64,000 nt of DNA from Actinomadura violacea. Its GTDB lineage: Bacteria > Actinomycetota > Actinomycetes > Streptosporangiales > Streptosporangiaceae. Location of the stretch: the NCBI RefSeq assembly GCF_017573465.1, contig NZ_JAGEPF010000010.1, positions 186,001 to 250,000 of the forward strand, read 5' to 3'. Each line of letters starts with the position of its first letter. Positions within the stretch are counted from its first letter, which is position 1. Positions 31,989 through 39,694 of the stretch are shown piece by piece. The notes under the pieces were generated by a model. It was not told the origin of the DNA and searched no databases. It saw only the letters and a list, made by a program, of their open reading frames with translations. Both the position numbers and the translations under genes were made by a program.

Positions 31989-33076
31989 AGCTGGTCGTCG
32001 AGGCGGACGGCGGGTCCCGGGGCAACCCGGGCCCGGCCGGGTACGGCGCCCTCGTCCGCGACGCGCTGACCGGCGAGGTGCTGGCGGAGGTCGCCGAGTC
32101 GATCGGCATGGCCACCAACAACGTCGCCGAGTACCGGGGGCTGATCGCCGGGCTGACGGCCGCCGCGGGGATCGACCCGTCCGCGCGGGTCGAGGTCCGG
32201 ATGGACTCCAAGCTCGTCGTGGAGCAGATGTCCGGCCGCTGGAAGATCAAGCACCCGGACATGATCCCTCTCGCGCTGCGCGCGCGCGAGGTCGCCGAGG
32301 GCCTCGGGTCCGTCTCCTACGGGTGGATCCCGCGCAACCGCAACGCGCACGCCGACCGGCTCGCCAACGAGGCCATGGACGCCGCCGCCCGCGGCGAGGA
32401 GTGGACCCGCACCGTCGAGGAGCCTCCCCAGGAGGAGGCCCCGGGCCCGCCGCCCGTCTCCTCGACCCCCACCCGCACGGTCCTCCTCCGCCACGGTGAG
32501 ACGCCCCTCTCCGCCGAGAAGCGCTTCGCCGGGACCAACGACGTCCCCCTCACCGCCGCGGGCCTCGCCCAGGCCCGCGCCGCCGCCCTCGCGCTCAAGG
32601 ACCGCGGCCTCGAGGCGATCGTCAGCTCGCCCCTGTCCCGCTGCCGCGACACCGCCGCCGAGATCGCCGCCGTCACCGGCCTGGACGTCCGCGTCGAGGA
32701 CGGCTTCCGCGAGACCGCCTTCGGCGACTGGGAGGGCCTCACCTTCGCCGAGGCCGGCAAGGGCTGGCCCGCCGAGATGAAGGCGTGGCTCGCCGACCCG
32801 GAGGCCGCGCCGCCCGGCGGGGAGAGCTTCGCGCAGGTCTCCCGCCGCGTCCGCACCGCGCTGGACAAGCTGAAGGTCCGCAACCGGCAGCAGACGGTCC
32901 TGGTCGTCTCGCACGTCACGCCGATCAAGATGCTGGTCAAGGACGCCCTCGGCGCCCCGATGAAGGCGCTGTACCGGATGCACCTGGACGTCGCGTCCCT
33001 CACCACGATCGACTGGTACGCCGACGGCCCCGCGAGCCTGCGCTCGTTCAACGACGCTCATCACCTGGAGCACTGA
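31985..33076 (+). CDS. Bifunctional RNase H / acid phosphatase
   Basis: The GTG at 31985 overlaps the previous stop and gives 363 residues. Residues 1-135 are a type I RNase H with the acidic residues in VEADGGSRGNPGPAGYG (Asp), AEYRGLIAGL (Glu), RMDSKLVVEQ (Asp) and RNRNAHADRLAN (Asp). Residues 160-363 are a histidine phosphatase: LLRHGETPLS, SSPLSRCRDTA and SHVTPIKMLV. This matches mycobacterial Rv2228c, in which the phosphatase half is CobC-like (alpha-ribazole phosphatase). It removes RNA from RNA-DNA hybrids; the second half may serve cobalamin salvage. Confidence 0.92.
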   Translation: MKLVVEADGGSRGNPGPAGYGALVRDALTGEVLAEVAESIGMATNNVAEYRGLIAGLTAAAGIDPSARVEVRMDSKLVVEQMSGRWKIKHPDMIPLALRAREVAEGLGSVSYGWIPRNRNAHADRLANEAMDAAARGEEWTRTVEEPPQEEAPGPPPVSSTPTRTVLLRHGETPLSAEKRFAGTNDVPLTAAGLAQARAAALALKDRGLEAIVSSPLSRCRDTAAEIAAVTGLDVRVEDGFRETAFGDWEGLTFAEAGKGWPAEMKAWLADPEAAPPGGESFAQVSRRVRTALDKLKVRNRQQTVLVVSHVTPIKMLVKDALGAPMKALYRMHLDVASLTTIDWYADGPASLRSFNDAHHLEH

Positions 33077-33099
33077 CCGACCCGCTACAGTTCTGTGTA

Positions 33100-33501
33100 C
33101 GGCGGACGAGCCGGCCGGACGGCCGCGTCGGGGACCTGGTCCCCGTCGAGGAAAGTCCGGGCTCCACGGGGCAGGGTGGTCGGTAACGCCGACCCGGGGT
33201 GACCCGCGGGACAGTGCCACAGAAAGCAGACCGCCACCGGTCCGCCGGTGGTAAGGGTGAAACGGTGAGGTAAGAGCTCACCAGCGCCCACGGTGACGTG
33301 GGCGGCTCGGTAAACCCCACCCGGAGCAAGGTCAAGAAGGGGCTTCGGCCCCGCGCAGGTGCCTGAGGGCGGCCCGCCCGAGCCTGCGGGTAGACCGCTG
33401 GAGGCCGCCGGCAACGGCGGCCCGAGATGGATGGCCGTCACCCGCCGCCCCGCAAGGGACGGCGGGCACAGAACCCGGCTTACAGGCCGACTCGTCCGCC
33501 G
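33100..33501 (+). ncRNA. rnpB: RNase P RNA (bacterial type A)
   Basis: The conserved core GAGGAAAGTCCGGGCTCC begins near 33149, followed by the A-rich ACAGAAA segment near 33216 and by the terminal CACAGAACCCGGCTTACAG near 33468. The ends pair: CGGCGGACGAG at 33100-33110 with CTCGTCCGCCG at 33491-33501. Length of about 402 bases fits actinobacterial M1 RNA. It is the catalytic RNA that trims the 5' leader of tRNA precursors, and it lies 24 bases after the RNase H/phosphatase gene, the position seen in other actinomycetes. Confidence 0.95.
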
Positions 33502-33523
33502 CCCCGCCTGCCCGGCGGGGCGG
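33499..33523 (+). terminator. rnpB terminator hairpin
   Basis: CCGCCCCGCC and GGCGGGGCGG form a 10-bp stem with a five-base loop, followed by TGTCTTGTT. It overlaps the end of rnpB and is a good intrinsic terminator. The remaining bases to 33634 contain no gene. Confidence 0.75.
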
Positions 33524-33634
33524 TGTCTTGTTCCGCGGCCGCTCGTGGCGATCTGCTGATACGGGTCGAGCCGATCCTGCCGTCCGAGGCTTGGTGAAAT
33601 CGTGGCCCGGCTGAATTCGCGAGAATCTGTGCGG

Positions 33635-34591
33635 CTAATGGGGACGGGCGGGTATTTCGTGAAAGGTGCGGCGGTAGGCGCCCGGGGTGGTGGCGAGGGC
33701 GTTGAGGAAACGGCGGCGGAGGTTGGTGGCCGACGAGAGGCCGACGCGGCGGGCAATGGTGTCCAAGGGGAGGTCTGAGGATTCCAGGAGGTCTTGAGCC
33801 GCGGCGATTCGTTGGGACAGCAGCCATTGGCCGGGGCTGGTGCCGAGCTGGTCGGTGAAGCGGCGCGTGAGGGTCCGGGGCGAGACGCCCGCGTGGGCGG
33901 CCATGGTTTCGAGGGACATGGGTTCGTCGAGCCGGGCGGTGACCCATTCGAGGAGCGGTGCGAGGGTGTCGTCGATGTGGGCGGGCCGGGGCGGGGTGTA
34001 CTGCAACTGGCCGCCCTCGCGGTGGGGCGGCATGACCATGGTGCGGGCGACGTGCGCGGCGTAGCGGGCGCCCTGGTCGGTGCGGAGCAGGTGCATGCAC
34101 AGATCGAAGCCGGCTCCGGCTCCGGCGCTGGTGGCGACGTCGCCGTGGTCCACGTAGAGGACGTCCGGGTCCAGTTGGACGCGCGGGAAGCGCTCGGCGA
34201 ACTCGCCGGCCTGCGCCCAGTGGGTGGTGGCCCGTCGGCCGTCGAGGAGGCCGGCGTGCGCCAGCGCGAAGGCGCCCGAGCAGATGCTGACCACCCGGGC
34301 CCCTCGGGCGTGCGCGCGGCGCAGGGCTTCGACGACGGCGGAGGAGGGCGGCTCGCCGGTCGGCAGCCAGCCCGGGACGATCACGGTCTGGGCCTGGTCG
34401 AGCGCGTCGAGGCCGTCGGCGACGAGCATGTCGTAGCCGGCGAGGGTGGCGACCGGGCCGGGGCGTTCGGTGCACACGCCGAAGGAGTACCTGGCCGGGA
34501 GCCCCTGCCGCTCGATCCCGAACACCTGGGCCGCGCAGCCGAGCTCGAAGGTCGACTGCGGCGGGCGGACGAGTGCGACCACGCGATGCAT
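33635..34591 (-). CDS. GlxA-type AraC family transcriptional regulator
   Basis: From ATG 34591 (ATG 34609 also possible) the product has 318 residues: an N-terminal DJ-1/PfpI-like amidotransferase-type domain (about 1-185, with ICSGAFALAHAGLLDG at the position of the family's nucleophile elbow) and a C-terminal AraC domain with two HTHs (about 215-315; SLETMAAHAGVSPRTLTRRF and LDTIARRVGLSSATNLRRRF). The family responds to small metabolites. The divergent cupin gene starts 71 bases away, so mutual regulation is likely. Confidence 0.9.
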   Translation of the reverse strand: MHRVVALVRPPQSTFELGCAAQVFGIERQGLPARYSFGVCTERPGPVATLAGYDMLVADGLDALDQAQTVIVPGWLPTGEPPSSAVVEALRRAHARGARVVSICSGAFALAHAGLLDGRRATTHWAQAGEFAERFPRVQLDPDVLYVDHGDVATSAGAGAGFDLCMHLLRTDQGARYAAHVARTMVMPPHREGGQLQYTPPRPAHIDDTLAPLLEWVTARLDEPMSLETMAAHAGVSPRTLTRRFTDQLGTSPGQWLLSQRIAAAQDLLESSDLPLDTIARRVGLSSATNLRRRFLNALATTPGAYRRTFHEIPARPH

Positions 34592-34661
34592 GGCGTGAAA
34601 GTACCGCATGATGTCTTTCCAGACACTCGGCGGGCGGTGGCGCGTTCGCCAGGGTGGTGCC

Positions 34662-34985
34662 ATGACGACAGAGCTGGGATACGCGTGGTCCTCCGTCCAG
34701 GACGCCCCTGTCCGCGACCTGTTTCCGGGGATTCGGCTGCGGCCGTTGTGGCGCGGGGACGGCGGCGCGAAGGCGTTCGTGTTGGAGATGGACGCGAACA
34801 CGTGCTGGGAGGGCATCGACGTCCACGAGCCGGGGCCGGAGGAGGTCTTCGTGGTGTCGGGCGTCTTCAACGACGGCGACCGCGACTACCCGGCGGGCTC
34901 GTTCATCCACGCCCCGGCCGGCTCGTCCCACGTTCCGCAGTCGAAGTCGGGCTGCACCCTTTTCCTCTTCTACCCGGAAGGCTAG
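34662..34985 (+). CDS. ChrR-like cupin domain protein
   Basis: The 107-residue product is a single cupin barrel, with HEPGPEEVFVVSGVFND near residues 53-69 and the second motif PAGSFIHAPAGSSHVPQS; the Glu and His residues are the usual metal ligands. It lacks the anti-sigma N-terminal zinc domain of ChrR. It is divergent from the GlxA-type regulator (71-base gap), so it may be its target. The ATG at 34662 has the ribosome binding site AGGGTGG. Confidence 0.8.
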   Translation: MTTELGYAWSSVQDAPVRDLFPGIRLRPLWRGDGGAKAFVLEMDANTCWEGIDVHEPGPEEVFVVSGVFNDGDRDYPAGSFIHAPAGSSHVPQSKSGCTLFLFYPEG

Positions 34986-35035
34986 CCCGCCTTTAATCGG
35001 ATGCGCCCGGAGTGCGGCGATGCCACACTGCCGCG

Positions 35036-35212
35036 GTGGCCGCCGACCTTGATGAATACGATTACCTGCGCCGCCTCGAACTCCTCGCACGGGAGTTGGT
35101 AAATTCTGCGCACCGCGAGGGATGGCTCGACTCCGAGCCCGGTACTGAGGGCGTGACACCGCTGCGACGCACGGTGGACGAGATCGCTCGGACGAAGCCT
35201 TCACGCTCGTGA
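35036..35212 (+). CDS. Small hypothetical protein (58 aa)
   Basis: A GTG at 35036 gives 58 residues; an ATG at 35012 would add 8. The product is a charged helical protein with LDEYDYLRRLELLARELVNS and a second helical region, TPLRRTVDEIART. No motif is recognised. Codon use is less GC-extreme than in the neighbours but third positions are still coding-like. A short regulator or antitoxin is possible, without a visible partner. Confidence 0.4.
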   Translation: MAADLDEYDYLRRLELLARELVNSAHREGWLDSEPGTEGVTPLRRTVDEIARTKPSRS

Positions 35213-35415
35213 CGACGTGCCTCGCCGCGGTCGAAGGTGTGCTGGCCGATTGGGCGCGCGGTATCTGCTCCTACCCTGCCGGCCCTGATCGCGCCCAACT
35301 CGCCGCGGTTGCACGCGGATGGATCGGGCCGATCATCGTCTCGCCCGATCACGCCCGCGATCTGGGGTTCGGCGGCGGTGACGGGGGGCGCGGGGAAGGG
35401 CCTACGCTCGCGAGG

Positions 35416-35811
35416 GTGCGACTTGATCTGGTCACGATCGTTGTGGACGACTATGACCGCGCCATCCGGTACTTCACCGAGGCGCTGGGGTTCGAGCTTG
35501 TCGAGGACTCGCCTTCGCTGACCAACGACGGGCGTCCCAAGCGCTGGGTGGTCGTCCGGCCGCCGGGGGCGCAGACCGGCATTCTGCTCGCCCAAGCGGA
35601 CGGTGAGCGGCAGGCCGCCGCCGTGGGGGAGCAGGTGGCCGGGCGTGTCGGGTTCTTCCTGCGTGTGGACGACTTCGACGCCGCTCACGAGCGCATGACG
35701 GCCGCCGGGGTCGAGTTCGTCACCGCGCCCCGTACCGAGCCCTACGGGCGGGTCGCCGTGTTCCTCGACGTCTCCGGCAACCGCTGGGACCTGCTCGGCC
35801 CGGCCGGCTGA
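35416..35811 (+). CDS. VOC family (glyoxalase-like) protein
   Basis: The GTG at 35416 begins exactly at the VOC fold: RLDLVTIVVDDYDRAIRYF, EALGFELVEDS, a central WVVVRPPG strand, and the second half GFFLRVDDFDAAHERMTAAG with PYGRVAVFLDVSGNRWDLL. The 131-residue length is that of a single two-repeat VOC chain. A longer frame from 35209 has no domain in its first 70 residues. Typically a metal-dependent dioxygenase, glyoxalase or resistance protein; the substrate is unknown. Confidence 0.8.
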   Translation: MRLDLVTIVVDDYDRAIRYFTEALGFELVEDSPSLTNDGRPKRWVVVRPPGAQTGILLAQADGERQAAAVGEQVAGRVGFFLRVDDFDAAHERMTAAGVEFVTAPRTEPYGRVAVFLDVSGNRWDLLGPAG

Positions 35812-35857
35812 ACGTCCGGCCGCGTCCGGAGGCGGGGCGAGCGCGGCGCGTCGAGAT

Positions 35858-35897
35858 GCGGCGTGCCGTCCCTACCCGGGTAAGGACGACACGCCGC
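35858..35897. terminator. Long hairpin between convergent genes
   Basis: GCGGCGTG and CACGCCGC close a stem that continues, after one mismatch, with CGTCC/GGACG and ACC/GGT around a short CGG loop. It lies between the VOC gene and the convergent secreted-protein gene and can terminate both. Confidence 0.6.
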
Positions 35898-35920
35898 GGG
35901 TGAACGCCGAGCGGGCGGGT

Positions 35921-36697
35921 TCAGTAGCCGCCCGGGGCGCCGGAGCCGGTCGGGCTGCCCGTCGGGGCGCCGGTCGGGCTCTCCGGCGGGCTGCCGGTCG
36001 GGCTGCCCGTGGGGCTCTCGGTGGGACTGCCGGTCGGGCTCCCCGTGGGGCTCCCGGTCGGGCTGCCGGTCTGGGTGGGGCTCGCGGGCGGGACGACCCC
36101 GCCGGTGCCCGAGGACACGGTGATCTGGGTCTTCAGGCCCATGGAGCGGTCGTTGTCGGTCGGGGACCAGAGCTTGTACGTGCCGGGTTGCAGCGTGACG
36201 TGCAGCTTGGCCTCGGTCCCGGGCGAGATGCCCGGGGTCGTCTTCGGAGTGGTGATGCCGGGGCCGGAGATGGCGAGGGCGTGCTCCTTCTTGCCCTCGT
36301 TCTTCGCGATGAAGACGTAGGGGCCCGCCTTGAAGGTCTGCTTGGACAGCTTCAGCGAGCTGTCCTTCTCGGTGACCGTGACGGTCGCGGCCTTCGGCGG
36401 GACGGCGCCGCCGCCCGGGCCGGTCGGGCTGCCGGTGCCGGGGCTGGTCGGGCTCTCGGTGCCCGGACTGGTCGGGCTCTCGGTCCCGGGGCTCGTCGGG
36501 CTCTCGCTTCCGGGGCTGGTCGGGCTCTCGGTGCCCGGGCTCGCCGGGCTTTCGGTCCCCGGGCTGCCGGTGGGGCTCGTGGGCGCCGAGTCGCCCGGGC
36601 TCGGGGCCGTGGTCGCGTTGGCGGCGGTGACCGGGAGCAGGGCGCCGGCGGTCAGGACGACGGCCCCCGCGGCGGTCGAAATGGTGGATTTGTTCAT
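35921..36697 (-). CDS. Secreted cupredoxin-like protein with SPT/G repeats
   Basis: From ATG 36697 the product has 258 residues: a signal peptide (about 1-30, ending near ANA-TT), a first repeat region of about 70 residues built from an 8-residue unit of the GTESPTSP type, a beta-rich domain (about 105-200) with TVTVTEKDSSL, KAGPYVFIAKNEG and GTYKLWSPTDND in the pattern of cupredoxin-like proteins, and a second repeat region of the TGSPTGSP type ending in GAPGGY. The Cu-binding Cys is not visible in the domain, so it may be a non-blue-copper variant. The Thr/Ser/Pro repeats suggest a wall-spanning stalk. Convergent terminator downstream. Confidence 0.65.
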   Translation of the reverse strand: MNKSTISTAAGAVVLTAGALLPVTAANATTAPSPGDSAPTSPTGSPGTESPASPGTESPTSPGSESPTSPGTESPTSPGTESPTSPGTGSPTGPGGGAVPPKAATVTVTEKDSSLKLSKQTFKAGPYVFIAKNEGKKEHALAISGPGITTPKTTPGISPGTEAKLHVTLQPGTYKLWSPTDNDRSMGLKTQITVSSGTGGVVPPASPTQTGSPTGSPTGSPTGSPTESPTGSPTGSPPESPTGAPTGSPTGSGAPGGY

Positions 36698-36975
36698 AAT
36701 TGCCGGGCTCCCCGACGCGCCTCCGCCGAAACCGAGCGGGTGTTGCCGAAAGCCCAGGTCAACGCCCGTTCCGGCGGAGGTCGATCGGTGCGGGCGGCCG
36801 GGCGATGAGATGTGCACGGAACCTCGCACCCGCCCCGAGTGGCGTGGATCTCGGTGGCTTCGGGTCACACGACACAAACGACCTGAAAGAGCGCGCCTAA
36901 CGTCTCTGGTAGAGCTGATCGCCGGGTCGGCGGTGGCGGCGGGGCACGGTGGCTGCCCCGTGGAGAGGAGCGCTG

Positions 36976-37263
36976 ATGTTCATCATCATCGTGTTCGTGG
37001 CCCTCGTTCTCGCCGGGGCGCTGGGGGCCCTGGTCTACCTCGCGGTCTTCGCGCGGGCCAGCCGGAGCGACACGCTTTTCACGCCCCCCGACGGCCGCGG
37101 CGCGCGCTCGGCGCGACGGGTGACCGGCGTGTACGTCCGCGACTACCGGCAGGAGGGCGCCATGCGCGACCGCGGCTACGCGCAGCGGACCGGCCGCGCG
37201 CTCGACGCCGGCCGGCCGGAGGAGGACGACGGCCGGATGCGCGGCGAGCTGGTCGGACGGTGA
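36976..37263 (+). CDS. Small membrane-anchored hypothetical (95 aa)
   Basis: The ATG at 36976 has the ribosome binding site GAGAGGAG 5 bases upstream. One N-terminal membrane helix (residues 2-27, MFIIIVFVALVLAGALGALV) anchors a basic, Arg-rich cytoplasmic tail of about 65 residues. A function is not recognised. A 15-bp hairpin follows. Confidence 0.55.
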   Translation: MFIIIVFVALVLAGALGALVYLAVFARASRSDTLFTPPDGRGARSARRVTGVYVRDYRQEGAMRDRGYAQRTGRALDAGRPEEDDGRMRGELVGR

Positions 37264-37267
37264 GAAC

Positions 37268-37299
37268 GCGGTCTCCGGGGCCACGGCCCCGGAGACCGC
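37268..37299. terminator. Perfect 15-bp hairpin between convergent genes
   Basis: GCGGTCTCCGGGGCC (37268-37282) pairs with GGCCCCGGAGACCGC (37285-37299), with a minimal AC centre that will open to a small loop. It sits between the 95-residue gene and the end of the SulP-carbonic anhydrase gene, as a bidirectional terminator. Confidence 0.7.
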
Positions 37300-37304
37300 C
37301 GAGG

Positions 37305-39569
37305 TCAGGACCGGCCGCCGGTGTCCCGGTAGGCCGACTCCGGGACGTGGTTCGGGATCGTGGCGAACTTCCCCGCGGCACGATCGAGGACCTTGACCGT
37401 CGCGGACTTCAGGTCGAAGTAGAGCCCGACGAGCTCCAGCTCGCCGGCGTCGGCGCGCTCCCGGAGCCACGGGTAGGTGAGCAGGTGGTCGAGCTGCTGC
37501 ATCACGTTGACCTGGCTGAGCCGGGCCAGCGGGTCGTCGCCGTGGCCGTCCTCGGCGCGGAAGCGCTCCAGGGTCGGCCCGCCGAGCTCGAGCCAGCGCG
37601 ACAGGCCCTCCAGGTGCGCGACCTCCTTGCCGCCCGCCATGACCGCGGCCATCGCGCCGCAGTTGGAGTGGCCGCAGACCGCGATCGTGCGGATGTCGAG
37701 CACGTTGGTCGCGTACTCCACCGTCGCCATGACCGAGTCGTCCGGGAGGGCCGAGCCGTGCGGCGGGACGAAGTTGCCGACGTTCCTGTTGATGAACAGA
37801 TCGCCGGGGCCGCTGGCCGTGATGATGTTGGGCACGACGCGCGAGTCCACGCAGGTGATGAACAGGAGCTCCGGCTTCTGCTCCATCGCCAGCTCGGCCA
37901 TGATCGGCCGGACCAGACCGGCGGTGCTGTCGTGGTACTCGCGGACGCCGTCCAGCAGGACGGAGGTGGGGGACGGCGGCTCGGCGGCGCTCGCGGAGCG
38001 TCGCTGCCGATTCGCCCATGGAGCCCACCAGCGCGCTGTGGGGGACGACTTACGCGGCGAAGACATTTCACCTGTCACCCCTCTTTCATACCAACCCTCG
38101 TGAACCTCGTCGATGTCGACCCTCCCTCCACGGCGCTCGTGCGCCAGCCGCCAGTCGTGGACGGCGTCGAAGGCGGCATGGTCCATGAAGTCCACGTTCA
38201 GGTCCAGGTCGACGCCCGCCCCCGCCGGGACGGCCCGCAGCGCGCGCGTCACCTTCGGCACCCCGAGGAAGGTGAGCGACCCCTCGACGACCACGTGCCA
38301 GCGTTGCGGCCCGGGCGCGTCGCCCGGCGCGGGGACGAGCCGCTCGGTCCGGACGGTCAGCCGGGTCAGCCGCCGCAGCGCCAGCACCGCGGTGACGGCG
38401 ATGCCGAGCAGCACGCCCTCGCCGAGGCCGAGGACGACCACGCCGCCGAACGCGGCGAAGTAGGCGGGCGCCTCGCGGTGGCGGCGCAGGTCGGCGACGC
38501 GGGCGGGGTCCACCAGCCGTACCCCGAGCACCACCAGCAGCGCTGACAGCGCCGACAGCGGGACGCGCTCGATGACCGGTCCGCAGCACACCGCGAGCGC
38601 CAGCACCCACACCCCGTGCAGCACGGCGGACAGCCGCGTCCGGGCGCCCGCCTCCAGATTGGCGGTGCTCCGCACGATCACGCCGGCGACCGGGAGGCCG
38701 CCGAGCAGCCCGGACACCGCGTTCGCCGCGCCCTGCGCGGTCAGCTCGCGGTCGAGGTCGGTGGGCGCGACCCCGGCGGGCCGGACGCGGTCCACCGCCA
38801 CGCTGCACAGCAGCGACGCGACGGCCGCGACCACCGCGAGCGAGACGACGGCGCCCGCGACGCCGTAGGGCGACCCGTCCGGCAGTTCAGGGGCGCCCCA
38901 GCCGTGCAGGAGGGTCTCGGGAAGGTCCACCCGGTCGGCCTTCCAGCCGAGCGCCCACGCGGCGATGGTGGCGACGGTGATGGCGGGCAGCGGGCCCGGG
39001 ATCAGGCGCAGCCGGCCGCCGCGCGGCAGCCGCGACCAGCCCAGCAGCACCAGCACCGTCACCGCGCCGACCAGGGCCGAGTGCGGTGCCGGATGCAGGA
39101 TCTGGGCGGGCAGTTCCCGCAGGTTCGCCACGGCGGACTCCTGCGGGCCGCCGCCCAGCACGACGTGCAGCTGGGCCAGCACGATCACCGCGCCGACGCC
39201 GGCGAGCATGCCGTGCACGACGGCGGGCGACACCGCCAGCACCAGGCGCGCCACGCGGCTCAGGCCGAGCGCCACCTGCAGCAGCCCGGCGAGCAGGGTG
39301 ATCGTGCAGGTGGCGCGCCAGCCGTAGGTGGCGACGAGGTCGGCGACCAGCACGGTCAGTCCCGCCGCGGGGCCGCTGACCTGCAGCGGCGATCCGCCGG
39401 CGAGCCCGGCGACGACACCGCCGGCCACGGCGGCGACGAGCCCGGCGGCGACCGGCGCGCCCGAGGCGACGGCGATGCCCAGCGACAGCGGGACCGCGAC
39501 CAGGAACACGACGAAGGACGCGAGCACGTCCCGCCGCACTGCGGATACGTTGAGTGGCTTCGAAGTCAC
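37305..39569 (-). CDS. SulP transporter fused to beta-carbonic anhydrase
   Basis: The 754-residue protein begins with a SulP/SLC26 transporter (about 1-385, 10-12 membrane helices, starting VFLVAVPLSLGIAVASGAP), then a STAS-like region (about 405-480), and a beta-carbonic anhydrase (about 500-754) with the zinc ligands Cys in ITCVDSRV, His and Cys in CGHSNCGA. Fused SulP/carbonic anhydrase proteins of this size occur in mycobacteria (Rv3273 type) and are proposed to couple bicarbonate transport with CO2 hydration. An in-frame ATG at 38066 with an AGGTGAA-like site could also start a free 253-residue carbonic anhydrase. The leftward gene is followed by a 15-bp terminator. Confidence 0.9.
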   Translation of the reverse strand: MTSKPLNVSAVRRDVLASFVVFLVAVPLSLGIAVASGAPVAAGLVAAVAGGVVAGLAGGSPLQVSGPAAGLTVLVADLVATYGWRATCTITLLAGLLQVALGLSRVARLVLAVSPAVVHGMLAGVGAVIVLAQLHVVLGGGPQESAVANLRELPAQILHPAPHSALVGAVTVLVLLGWSRLPRGGRLRLIPGPLPAITVATIAAWALGWKADRVDLPETLLHGWGAPELPDGSPYGVAGAVVSLAVVAAVASLLCSVAVDRVRPAGVAPTDLDRELTAQGAANAVSGLLGGLPVAGVIVRSTANLEAGARTRLSAVLHGVWVLALAVCCGPVIERVPLSALSALLVVLGVRLVDPARVADLRRHREAPAYFAAFGGVVVLGLGEGVLLGIAVTAVLALRRLTRLTVRTERLVPAPGDAPGPQRWHVVVEGSLTFLGVPKVTRALRAVPAGAGVDLDLNVDFMDHAAFDAVHDWRLAHERRGGRVDIDEVHEGWYERGVTGEMSSPRKSSPTARWWAPWANRQRRSASAAEPPSPTSVLLDGVREYHDSTAGLVRPIMAELAMEQKPELLFITCVDSRVVPNIITASGPGDLFINRNVGNFVPPHGSALPDDSVMATVEYATNVLDIRTIAVCGHSNCGAMAAVMAGGKEVAHLEGLSRWLELGGPTLERFRAEDGHGDDPLARLSQVNVMQQLDHLLTYPWLRERADAGELELVGLYFDLKSATVKVLDRAAGKFATIPNHVPESAYRDTGGRS

Positions 39570-39640
39570 TTAACGTATCCAACCAGGATTCCCTGGAATC
39601 GCGCCCGGGACGCGCTGCCCGCCCCGCTCGGAGAAACGAG

Positions 39641-39670
39641 CGAGGACCGCCGGAAAACCGGCGGTCCTCG
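39641..39670 (-). terminator. 13-bp hairpin after the disordered-protein gene
   Basis: CGAGGACCGCCGG and CCGGCGGTCCTCG pair perfectly around AAAA, just beyond the stop of the leftward gene at 39695. It is a clear terminator. Confidence 0.7.
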
Positions 39671-39694
39671 TCGCGGTGCTGCGTGAGCGGTGCG

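Noticed and set aside
35209..35415. N-terminal extension of the VOC protein from 35209
   Set aside because: The first 70 residues show no domain; the fold starts at the GTG at 35416.
35921..36600. CRISPR-like or minisatellite DNA repeats
   Set aside because: The repeats are in frame within a secreted protein and encode Ser/Thr/Pro/Gly stalks; no spacers or cas genes.
37305..38066. Separate carbonic anhydrase gene rather than a fusion
   Set aside because: The reading frame is continuous with the transporter and fusions of the same size are known; the internal start is kept only as a hypothesis.
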